5,833 nt of DNA from Campylobacterales bacterium (GCA_027064245.1 JAMOPZ010000453.1:1-5833); one strand, 5' to 3'. Shown: positions 1 to 5,780, counted from the stretch's first letter. Notes: a model not told the origin generated them from the letters alone. Numbers and translations: made by a program.

Positions 1-1067
1 TCCCTGTAATTATAACTACAGCGCATGGAGATGTTGATTTTTTAAGAAGATCAATAGAGCTTAAAGTACAAGGGTATGTTAGCAAACCATTAAATTTATC
101 AACATTGTTAGATAATATAATATATGCGCTCGAACCTAAATTTTTACGAAAAGAATTACTAAAAGCAAATGAAACATTAGAGAAACAAGTTGAAGAAAAA
201 ACTATAGAGTTAAGATATATATTAAATTCACAAAAAAATCTTATTTTTGTAGTAAATGATAATAAAGTTTCAAATATGAATAAAACTATGTTGGATTTTT
301 TAGGATTAGAGAGTTTAGATCAGTTTTATGAAAAACATATCTGTATAAATAGACTTTTTTTAAAAGAGGATGGATATTTTCATTGTGAAGATAATGAAGA
401 ATGGATTTTACGAATGCAAAATTTAGATCCTATAGATAAGATTGTCAAAATGTATAATATAGATAATAATATAAAATATTTTCAAGTAAATATCTCTAAT
501 TTCTTTTATAATACAGAACACTATGTGGTATCTTTTACTGATGTAACAGAGCTTAGAAAATATACTACACTGCTAAATTATCAAGCAACTCACGATAATT
601 TAACATCTTTATTTAATAGACAAAAATTACATAATCATTTAGATACAGAGATCCAACGACAACAACGATACAAAAGAGAGTTTGCTTTAATTATGTTTGA
701 TATTGATAATTTTAAAAATATAAATGACACCTATGGTCATGATGTGGGAGATATAGTTTTAAAAGTATTATCAAATATTGCAAAAGATTCTACAAGATCT
801 ACAGATATAATCTCAAGATGGGGTGGAGAGGAGTTTATGATATTGCTTCCTGAAACATCTTTAGATGATGCTATTAATATAGCAAATAAAATAAGAACAA
901 CAATACAAGCATATAAATTTGAACAAATTGAACATTTTATTACAATTAGTTTAGGGGTTACTACCTTTAAAATAGAAGATGATACAAAAGAACAGTTACT
1001 AAAAAGAGTAGATATAGCACTTTATAAAGCAAAAGAAAATGGAAAGAATCAAACGGTAACAATATGA
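1..1067 (+). CDS. Response regulator with PAS and GGDEF domains (diguanylate cyclase), 5'-truncated by the window edge
   Basis: Makes c-di-GMP from two GTP, probably controlled by phosphorylation and by its PAS domain. The gene enters from the left edge; the first whole codon is at 3. Codons 3-104 encode the C-terminal part of a receiver domain: the beta4 stretch PVIITTAH with the conserved Thr at 18-20, then YVSKP with the conserved Lys-Pro at 84-89. The phospho-acceptor Asp must lie upstream. A TTG at 105 could pass for a start but would cut off this receiver, so I reject it. A charged helical linker follows (about 147-213, KANETLEKQVEEKTIEL), then a PAS-like domain (about 213-560) ending in the typical SFTDVTELRKY. 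The GGDEF domain runs from about 575 to the stop: HDNLTSLFNR, FDIDNFKNINDTYGHDVGD, the GGEEF active-site loop (822-836) and an RSTD inhibitory site (795-806) five residues before it. The stop overlaps the rsmD start by 4 bp. Confident in the domain class; input signal unknown. Confidence 0.93.
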   Translation, partial: PVIITTAHGDVDFLRRSIELKVQGYVSKPLNLSTLLDNIIYALEPKFLRKELLKANETLEKQVEEKTIELRYILNSQKNLIFVVNDNKVSNMNKTMLDFLGLESLDQFYEKHICINRLFLKEDGYFHCEDNEEWILRMQNLDPIDKIVKMYNIDNNIKYFQVNISNFFYNTEHYVVSFTDVTELRKYTTLLNYQATHDNLTSLFNRQKLHNHLDTEIQRQQRYKREFALIMFDIDNFKNINDTYGHDVGDIVLKVLSNIAKDSTRSTDIISRWGGEEFMILLPETSLDDAINIANKIRTTIQAYKFEQIEHFITISLGVTTFKIEDDTKEQLLKRVDIALYKAKENGKNQTVTI

Positions 1068-1645
1068 AAAAACAAAAATTAACAACAAAAATCATAGGTG
1101 GTAAATATAAAGGTAAACTTCTAGAACTACCATCTTTAGATACAACTAGAAGTTCAAAATCGATATTAAAAGAATCATTTTTTAATGTACTACAATTTGA
1201 TATTATAGATACAGTATTTATAGAAGTATTTGGAGGAAGTGGAAGCATTGGATTAGAAGCTATAAGTAGAGATGCTAAAGAGGCTTATTTTATAGAAAAA
1301 GATAGATACTCTTTTAAAATATTACAAAAAAACTGCTCTTTAATTGATCCAGATAAAACAACTTGTATTTTAGGTGATAGTTTTGAACATCTTCCTAAAA
1401 TTTTAAATAATATTGAAAATAATCCTATAATAGTATATATAGATCCACCATTTGATTTTAGAGATGGTATGGAAGATATTTATGAAAAATCTTTTAATAT
1501 GGTAAAAAATTTTAATAATAATAATATATTTTTAGTAACATTTGAACATTTAAGTACTATTGATATGCCTAAAACTATAGGTAAATTTAATCAATTTAAA
1601 ACAAAAAAATTTGGTAAAAGTTCTTTAACATATTATCAAGTATGA
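1064..1645 (+). CDS. rsmD: 16S rRNA (guanine(966)-N2)-methyltransferase RsmD
   Basis: Cytoplasmic SAM-dependent methyltransferase that in E. coli methylates N2 of G966 in 16S rRNA during small-subunit assembly. The 193 residues match the family length (about 180-200). Family marks in order: N-terminal IIGGKYKGK (10-18), TRSSKSILKESFFNVL (28-43), the SAM-binding motif I EVFGGSGSIGLEAISR (54-69), acidic motif II FIEKD (76-80), and the catalytic motif IV IDPPF (126-130), as in E. coli RsmD. Motif I has Glu where many homologues have Asp, a conservative change. The ATG at 1064 overlaps the diguanylate cyclase stop (ATGA). No strong Shine-Dalgarno sits at the right distance, so translation is probably coupled to the upstream gene. 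The stop overlaps the next start in the same way. Function is assigned by family; the target base has not been shown here. Confidence 0.93.
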   Translation: MKKQKLTTKIIGGKYKGKLLELPSLDTTRSSKSILKESFFNVLQFDIIDTVFIEVFGGSGSIGLEAISRDAKEAYFIEKDRYSFKILQKNCSLIDPDKTTCILGDSFEHLPKILNNIENNPIIVYIDPPFDFRDGMEDIYEKSFNMVKNFNNNNIFLVTFEHLSTIDMPKTIGKFNQFKTKKFGKSSLTYYQV

Positions 1646-2424
1646 TAAAAATTGCTATTGGATCTCTTGTTTTTATTATTTTGGGAGTTTTTTTATTTCC
1701 ATTGATATATACAGTATCTCCTTATCTTTTAGATCCTAATGCTATCTTAGTACCACCTAGTATTGAACATATTATGGGAACAGATAGATTAGGAAGAGAT
1801 ATTTTTGCTAGAGTTTTACAAGGTGGTCAAGTATCACTTTTTATTGGATTTGTAAGTGCTTTAATATCATCTTTTGTGGGTATAATAGTAGGTATTAGTG
1901 GTGGTTATTTTAAAGGTAATATAGATAAAACTATTGTAGTTATTATAGATCTTTTTTTAACATTTCCAACATTTTTTTTACTTCTTGCACTTGTTAGTTA
2001 TATGGAAGCAAATATTTTGATACTTATTATTGTATTATCTATTACAAGCTGGATGTCAATGGCACGAATGATAAGAAGTGAGTCATTTTCTATAGGAGAT
2101 AAACCATTTATAAAGATCTTAAATCTTGCAAATATAAATAAAACTAAAATTATATTAAAATATTTTGCACCACTTTTGGCACCTATTTTTTTAATATCAT
2201 TTACCTTTGGTGTAGGAGGAGCTATACTAGCAGAGTCTGGACTTAGTTTTCTAGGACTAGGTATAAATCCCCCTCAGATGAGCTGGGGAAGTTTATTAAG
2301 CGATGGAAGAGAGGTTATTCAAATTGCATGGTGGGTTAGTTTTTTTCCTGGATTATTTATATTTTTGGTTACATTTTGTTTAATACAAATATCAGACTAT
2401 TTACAGTATAAAATTAAAACTTAA
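1642..2424 (+). CDS. ABC transporter permease, DppC/OppC-like (peptide/nickel type)
   Basis: Inner-membrane permease of the binding-protein-dependent type 1 importer family. The 260 residues are shorter than usual DppC/OppC (about 280-300), mainly at the N-terminus. About six membrane segments are visible: 4-23, 64-89, 97-121, 124-141, 176-204 and 227-253. Family marks are GTDRLGRDIFARVLQGGQVSL (46-66), GYF at 88-90 followed by a DLFLTFPTFFLLL stretch (103-115), and SFLGLGINPPQMSWGSLL near the C-terminus. The cytoplasmic EAA loop, which docks the ATPase, is recognisable by position (158-177) but degenerate: the E-A-A is K-I-L and the invariant Gly is Asn164; the closing Pro177 is kept. No DppB-type partner, ATPase or binding protein is in the window, so the substrate cannot be told. 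The start overlaps the rsmD stop by 4 bp (ATGA); kdsC follows after 13 bp. Family assignment is firm, transported substrate unknown. Confidence 0.87.
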   Translation: MIKIAIGSLVFIILGVFLFPLIYTVSPYLLDPNAILVPPSIEHIMGTDRLGRDIFARVLQGGQVSLFIGFVSALISSFVGIIVGISGGYFKGNIDKTIVVIIDLFLTFPTFFLLLALVSYMEANILILIIVLSITSWMSMARMIRSESFSIGDKPFIKILNLANINKTKIILKYFAPLLAPIFLISFTFGVGGAILAESGLSFLGLGINPPQMSWGSLLSDGREVIQIAWWVSFFPGLFIFLVTFCLIQISDYLQYKIKT

Positions 2425-2430
2425 AAAAGG
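2425..2430 (+). promoter_or_regulatory. Shine-Dalgarno of kdsC
   Basis: AAAAGG lies directly after the permease stop codon and 7 bases before the ATG at 2438. It supports that ATG as the kdsC start and suggests that kdsC is initiated independently, unlike the two genes before it, which rely on ATGA overlaps. Confidence 0.6.
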
Positions 2431-2437
2431 TTAAATA

Positions 2438-2932
2438 ATGATAAAATTAATTATACTAGATGTTGATGGTACAATGACAAATGGAGATATATCATATACC
2501 ACAAATGCACAAGAGAGTAAAACATTTAATGTAAAAGATGGTCTAGCAATAGCATCTTGGAATAAAAAACTTAAGAAAAAAACAGCTATTATAACAGGTA
2601 GATCATCTACTATTGTAGAAAAAAGGGCAAAAGAGTTAGGTGTTGATTATCTTTATCAAAATATTGATAATAAAGATAAGATTATAGAAGAGATATTAAA
2701 AAAAGAAAATATCACTTGGGATAATATAGCAGCTATAGGAGATGATCTAAACGATTATAAAATGTTATCTAAAGCAAAACTATCTTTTGCACCAAAAGAT
2801 GCAGTTGAAGATATAAAACAAATTACAACAAATATTTGTACTAAAAATGGTGGAGATGGTGCAGTACGAGAGATGATAGAATATATTTTAAAATACAATA
2901 ATATGGATAGTTTAAAATCTTTATGGGTATAA
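2438..2932 (+). CDS. kdsC: 3-deoxy-D-manno-octulosonate 8-phosphate phosphatase KdsC
   Basis: Cytoplasmic HAD-superfamily (capless C0 type) phosphatase that hydrolyses KDO-8-phosphate to KDO, the sugar joining lipid A to the LPS core. The 164 residues fit the short KdsC form. Motif I is DVDGT with nucleophile Asp8 and acid/base Asp10, followed by the family-typical TNG and, further on, FNVKDG (30-35). Motif II is ITGR with Thr53. The motif III lysine is Lys79 or Lys81 in NKDK. Motif IV is GDDLND (101-106) with metal-binding Asp102/Asp103. A Gly-Gly-Asp-Gly-Ala-Val-Arg stretch near the C-terminus is also typical. A Shine-Dalgarno precedes the ATG by 7 bases. The 3' end overlaps lptC by 10 bp, and lptC-lptA follow, so KDO supply is linked with LPS export. 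A small chance remains that it serves a related C0 HAD sugar phosphatase role, but context favours KdsC. Confidence 0.92.
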   Translation: MIKLIILDVDGTMTNGDISYTTNAQESKTFNVKDGLAIASWNKKLKKKTAIITGRSSTIVEKRAKELGVDYLYQNIDNKDKIIEEILKKENITWDNIAAIGDDLNDYKMLSKAKLSFAPKDAVEDIKQITTNICTKNGGDGAVREMIEYILKYNNMDSLKSLWV

Positions 2933-3441
2933 CAAAATTTTTACTTATTTTATTAAGTAGTGGATTATTAGTATTATCATTTGTAAAAGATAACTCAAAA
3001 CATAATACAAAACAAGAAACTAGACCTTTGGTTGAATTTTACAAAGCAACCGCATATACAATAAATAAAAATGAGGTAGAACAACTAATCCAAGCAGATA
3101 AAACATTTTTGTATAACAATTCAAAACAATTATACAATGCTTCGGTTGTTTTAAGAGATAAAAATATTGTAGATACAATAAATGCAAACTATATAAAACA
3201 AAAGAACAATATCTTTTACCTAAAAGGTGATATTTACTTAGAAAATACTAAAGGTTTAAGCTTAAAAACACAAAGTTTAATATATGATATGAATAGAAAA
3301 AATATTTATAATAATCACTTTTTTACTGCTGTTTATTTAAAAAATATATTTACAGGTAAAAAGCTATTTTATGATATAAATTCAAATAAGTTAAAAGCAA
3401 ATGATATAAAATTTAATATAAATTTAAAAGGGGGATCATAA
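2923..3441 (+). CDS. lptC: LPS export ABC transporter periplasmic protein LptC
   Basis: Bitopic inner-membrane protein that receives LPS from the LptB2FG extractor and passes it to LptA. The 172 residues (E. coli LptC has 191) begin with a short cytoplasmic stub, then one uncleaved membrane anchor (about 6-21, FLLILLSSGLLVLSFV), then a periplasmic domain. That domain is rich in alternating beta-strand patterns such as FYLKGDIYLENTKGLSLKTQSLIYD, the usual LptC/OstA-like jellyroll look. Identity is weak at the sequence level, as is normal for LptC, and leans on topology and on its place between kdsC and lptA. The ATG at 2923 lies inside the end of kdsC (10-bp overlap, different frame) with no good Shine-Dalgarno, so translational coupling is likely. 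lptA begins one base after its stop. Confidence 0.85.
   Translation: MGITKFLLILLSSGLLVLSFVKDNSKHNTKQETRPLVEFYKATAYTINKNEVEQLIQADKTFLYNNSKQLYNASVVLRDKNIVDTINANYIKQKNNIFYLKGDIYLENTKGLSLKTQSLIYDMNRKNIYNNHFFTAVYLKNIFTGKKLFYDINSNKLKANDIKFNINLKGGS
3427..3435 (+). promoter_or_regulatory. Shine-Dalgarno of lptA
   Basis: AAAGGGGGA inside the last codons of lptC, 7 bases before the ATG at 3443. It is the most G-rich run in this AT-rich stretch, stands out clearly, and supports the chosen lptA start. It suggests stronger initiation of lptA than of the anchor gene lptC. Confidence 0.6.
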
Positions 3442-3442
3442 G

Positions 3443-3916
3443 ATGAATAAAATTTTTTTATTTGTATCAATTATATTTTCTTTAATAATTGCAGAGGAAA
3501 ATTATCTTAATATTAATGCAAAATCTTTTGAATCAAATACAAAAAAAAATATGATTTATTTTAAAGGTGATGTTAAAATGACAAAAAATGATGATATATT
3601 AAAATGTCAAAATTTAGTAATATACACCAAAAAAACTAAAAAAAATGCACAACAACCAATAAAATATATAGCAACAAAAGATGTTACATTTACAATTGTT
3701 TTAAAAGACAAGCTCCTAAAAGGTAAAGGAGATAGTGTAACTTACACTCCTAATAAACAACAATATACTATACAAGGAGATGCATTTTTAGAAGATATAA
3801 AAACAGATAAAAAACTTTATGCTTCAAAAATATATATAGATGAAAAAACAGGACTTATCAAAATAGATGGTGAAAAAAACAAACCTGTAAAATTTAGATT
3901 AAAATTAGGTAATTAA
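3443..3916 (+). CDS. lptA: Lipopolysaccharide transport periplasmic protein LptA (OstA-like)
   Basis: Periplasmic bridge protein that binds LPS and carries it from LptC to the outer-membrane LptD/E complex. The 157 residues start with a signal peptide: Lys3, a hydrophobic core (4-16) and likely cleavage after Ala17 (LIIA/EEN). The mature part shows the OstA/LptA beta-strand repeat: NINAKSFESNTKKNMIYFKGDVKMTKNDDILKC-like strands at about 23-55, ATKDVTF, LKGKGDSVTYTPNKQQYTIQGDAFLED, and LYASKIYIDEKTGLIKIDG. The mature protein is short, about 140 residues. The gene is one base downstream of lptC and three bases upstream of engB, within the LPS block. lptB, which follows lptA in E. coli, is not here. 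A nine-A run at 3541-3549 lies in codons 33-36. Confidence 0.88.
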   Translation: MNKIFLFVSIIFSLIIAEENYLNINAKSFESNTKKNMIYFKGDVKMTKNDDILKCQNLVIYTKKTKKNAQQPIKYIATKDVTFTIVLKDKLLKGKGDSVTYTPNKQQYTIQGDAFLEDIKTDKKLYASKIYIDEKTGLIKIDGEKNKPVKFRLKLGN

Positions 3917-3919
3917 AAT

Positions 3920-4534
3920 ATGAAACAATTAAAAATAGTAAATGCAGCTTTTCTAACTTCAGCTAAAAGTTTAGCAGACTCTCCCTCTCCTGATATAGCT
4001 GAGATCGCTTTTTTAGGTAGAAGTAATGTTGGTAAAAGTTCACTTTTAAACTCATTGACCAAACGAAAAACATTGGCAAAGTCATCATCAACTCCAGGAA
4101 AAACACAACTTATAAACTATTTTGATGTTACTTTTAAAGATTATGCACAAGAGGATAAACCAAACTATAGTGTAAGATTTGTAGATCTTCCTGGATTTGG
4201 TTATGCAAAAGTATCTAAATCTTTAAAAAAAGATTGGCATAGAAACTTAACTCAATTTTTAGAAGATAGAGTATCTTTACAAATATTTGTACATCTAATA
4301 GACTCTAGACATCCAAATCTTGATATTGATCAAAGTGTAGATGACTTTTTACAACATATAAAAAAAGGTGATCAGCTTATAATAAATGTATTTACAAAAA
4401 CAGACAAACTAAAACAAGCAGATCTAAATAGATTAAAAAATAAATATAAAGATGGTATCTTTATATCAAATTTAAAAAATAAAGGTATAGAAACTTTAGA
4501 GCAACGAATTGCTAACTATATCTTTGGAGAATGA
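3920..4534 (+). CDS. engB: Ribosome biogenesis GTP-binding protein EngB (YsxC/YihA)
   Basis: TRAFAC-class GTPase needed for late large-subunit assembly in the bacteria where it has been studied; cytoplasmic. The 204 residues match the family (about 195-210). The N-terminal FLTSAKSLADSP region is typical of EngB. G1 (P-loop) is GRSNVGKSS at 33-41, G2 is the conserved TPGKT at 58-62, G3 is DLPGFG at 89-94 followed by YAKVSK, G4 is TKTD at 159-162 and G5 is SNLK at 183-186. LIDSRHPNLDID (126-137) is the EngB-typical stretch between G3 and G4. All nucleotide-binding motifs appear intact. It starts 3 bp after lptA and overlaps the next gene by 4 bp. Its position after kdsC-lptC-lptA is a known Campylobacterota order. 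The best Shine-Dalgarno candidate is a weak AGGT about 10 bases before the ATG. Confidence 0.95.
   Translation: MKQLKIVNAAFLTSAKSLADSPSPDIAEIAFLGRSNVGKSSLLNSLTKRKTLAKSSSTPGKTQLINYFDVTFKDYAQEDKPNYSVRFVDLPGFGYAKVSKSLKKDWHRNLTQFLEDRVSLQIFVHLIDSRHPNLDIDQSVDDFLQHIKKGDQLIINVFTKTDKLKQADLNRLKNKYKDGIFISNLKNKGIETLEQRIANYIFGE
4526..4530 (+). promoter_or_regulatory. Shine-Dalgarno that bears on the GNAT start codon
   Basis: GGAGA at the end of engB directly abuts the ATG at 4531 (no spacer), too close for normal initiation there. It lies 7 bases (counting from GGAG) before an in-frame GTG at 4537, the ideal distance. The GTG is therefore a serious alternative start, two codons shorter. Confidence 0.55.
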
Positions 4535-4995
4535 TTGTGAAGATTTTTAAACCAACAGTAGTAGATATACCTCTTATGCAAGAGCTTGTAAAAACGGAAG
4601 TTGAAAATGGAAATATCTTACATAGAAATCAAAATGAGATGGCTACAACTATACGATCTTATCTTGCTATTAAAGATAACAATAGATTTATAGCTTTTGT
4701 TGCACTTCATATTCATACTATACAATTAGCTGAAATTAGAAGTTTAATAGTAAAAAAAGAATATAGAAAACAAGGTTTAGGAAAAAAACTTATCCAGGCT
4801 GCAATAAAAGAGGCAAAAGAGCTAAAAATAAAAGAGTTGTTAGTTCTTACATATCAAAAACATTTTTTTGAATCACTTGATTTTAAAGAGATTGCAAAAG
4901 AGACAATACCTGAACCTAAAATATGGGCAGACTGTATAAAATGCAAACACTTTCCTATTTGTGATGAAATTTCACTTATTTTACAATTAAAATAG
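4531..4995 (+). CDS. GNAT-family N-acetyltransferase, candidate short-form N-acetylglutamate synthase
   Basis: Acetyl-CoA-dependent acetyltransferase of the GNAT fold. The 154 residues (152 if GTG at 4537 is the start) form a single domain. An N-terminal PTVVDIPLMQELV helix is followed by the core: AEIRSLIVKKEYRKQGLGKKL (67-87) holds the acetyl-CoA pyrophosphate loop R79-x-x-G82-x-G84. LLVLTYQKHFFESLDFKEI is the usual late-core segment. The C-terminus, IPEPKIWADCIKCKHFPICDE (126-146), resembles the tail of short ArgA-like enzymes that catalyse the first step of arginine synthesis in bacteria lacking classical ArgA; this is family recognition from memory. It has a C-x2-C-x5-C pattern (Cys135, Cys138, Cys144). 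Substrate glutamate is therefore plausible but not proved; no other arginine gene is in the window. It is the last gene of the plus-strand run, overlapping engB by 4 bp and convergent with cysE. Confidence 0.82.
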   Translation: MIVKIFKPTVVDIPLMQELVKTEVENGNILHRNQNEMATTIRSYLAIKDNNRFIAFVALHIHTIQLAEIRSLIVKKEYRKQGLGKKLIQAAIKEAKELKIKELLVLTYQKHFFESLDFKEIAKETIPEPKIWADCIKCKHFPICDEISLILQLK

Positions 4996-5004
4996 ATTAT
5001 GAGA

Positions 5005-5724
5005 TCAATCCTCTTTTTTCATAGCATCAATAAAATTTTTATAGATATCTTCTAACTCTTTATCTTCATTTGATACATCTATACCATCATATTTTTTTAA
5101 AGCATGTTCTAAAACAGCAACTCTTTTTAAAAGATAATTAAACATCTCTTTAGAGATATCAGGAATATTATTATGATCTAATTGTACTGTAGCATCTTGA
5201 CATTTATTTATAGTTTGTTTTATAACCCTAGCTGGTACACCTATAGCTGTTGAACCACATGGTACATCTTTTACTACTACAGAATTTGCCCCTATTTTAC
5301 AATGCTCACCTATAGTGATATCTCCAAGTATTTTTGCACCACTTCCTATAACACTAGCTTTTTTTATAGTTGGATGTCTTTTTCCATGAACTAAACTTAC
5401 TCCACCTAAAGTAACACCTTGATAAATAAGCACATCATCCTCTATAACAGTTGTTTCACCTATTACTACACCAAAACCATGATCTATAAAAACTCTTCGT
5501 CCTATAGTAGCTGCTGGATGAATATCTATATTTGTTATAATTTGAGTAATACCACTTATTATTCTAGCAATGACTTTAAAATTTGCTCTATATAATCTAT
5601 TTGCAACTCTATAGTTTACTATAGCCCAAATTCCAGGATAGTTAAAAAAAAGTTCAAATATACTATGTAGTGCTGGATCATTTTTTTTAGGTACTAAGAA
5701 GTCCTCTTTTATTGTGTCAAACAA
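5005..5724 (-). CDS. cysE: Serine O-acetyltransferase CysE
   Basis: Acetylates L-serine with acetyl-CoA to O-acetylserine, the precursor of cysteine; cytoplasmic. The 239 residues have a short N-terminal helical domain (1-65, with DPALHSIFELFFNYPG and an NYRVANRLYR stretch), the B. subtilis-like rather than the long E. coli-type N-terminus. A left-handed beta-helix of hexapeptide repeats follows (about 66-168). Catalytic-site residues are present: Asp67 in DIHP and His82 in IDHG, spaced as Asp143/His158 of the E. coli enzyme, plus TLGG (105-108) and KRHP (115-118). It ends with GVPARVI. A 69-residue tail (171-239) includes a leucine-rich helix and ends in Lys-Lys-Glu-Asp, not the terminal Ile that docks into CysK in the E. 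coli cysteine synthase complex. The start is TTG at 5722-5724: an in-frame TAA lies immediately before it and an AAAAGGA lies 8 bases upstream. It stands alone on this strand with its own promoter. Confidence 0.93.
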   Translation of the reverse strand: MFDTIKEDFLVPKKNDPALHSIFELFFNYPGIWAIVNYRVANRLYRANFKVIARIISGITQIITNIDIHPAATIGRRVFIDHGFGVVIGETTVIEDDVLIYQGVTLGGVSLVHGKRHPTIKKASVIGSGAKILGDITIGEHCKIGANSVVVKDVPCGSTAIGVPARVIKQTINKCQDATVQLDHNNIPDISKEMFNYLLKRVAVLEHALKKYDGIDVSNEDKELEDIYKNFIDAMKKED

Positions 5725-5732
5725 TTATCAAA

Positions 5733-5739
5733 TCCTTTT
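5733..5739 (-). promoter_or_regulatory. Shine-Dalgarno of cysE
   Basis: On the minus strand AAAAGGA is followed by 8 bases and then the TTG at 5724. Its strength and spacing, together with the stop codon just before the TTG, fix the non-ATG start. Confidence 0.7.
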
Positions 5740-5752
5740 AAATATTTTGGCA

Positions 5753-5758
5753 ATTGTA
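5753..5758 (-). promoter_or_regulatory. Putative sigma-70 -10 box for cysE
   Basis: TACAAT on the minus strand, preceded by TATGG and a very A/T-rich stretch and with no clear -35 hexamer, which suits the vegetative promoters of Campylobacterota. Transcription would start near 5746, giving a leader of about 20 bases that still contains the Shine-Dalgarno. Assigned by pattern and position only. Confidence 0.5.
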
Positions 5759-5780
5759 CCATATAATTTTTAATAATATG

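Noticed and set aside
105..107. TTG as the start of the GGDEF gene
   Set aside because: The frame is open to the left edge and the codons before it encode recognisable receiver-domain sequence (the TTAH and SKP motifs), so the gene starts outside the window.
967..1248. 93-codon open frame on the minus strand
   Set aside because: It lies antisense across the diguanylate cyclase/rsmD junction, both of which have clear family motifs. Its translation is low-complexity Leu/Phe-rich, as expected from the complement of AT-rich coding DNA.
1064..1645. DPPF instead of DPPY in RsmD motif IV as an anomaly
   Set aside because: DPPF is also found in E. coli RsmD and is a normal family variant.
4996..5020. 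Possible bidirectional terminator between the GNAT gene and cysE (GAG...CTC followed by T run)
   Set aside because: The stem is only 3 bp; the T run is part of cysE coding sequence. Not enough for an intrinsic terminator.
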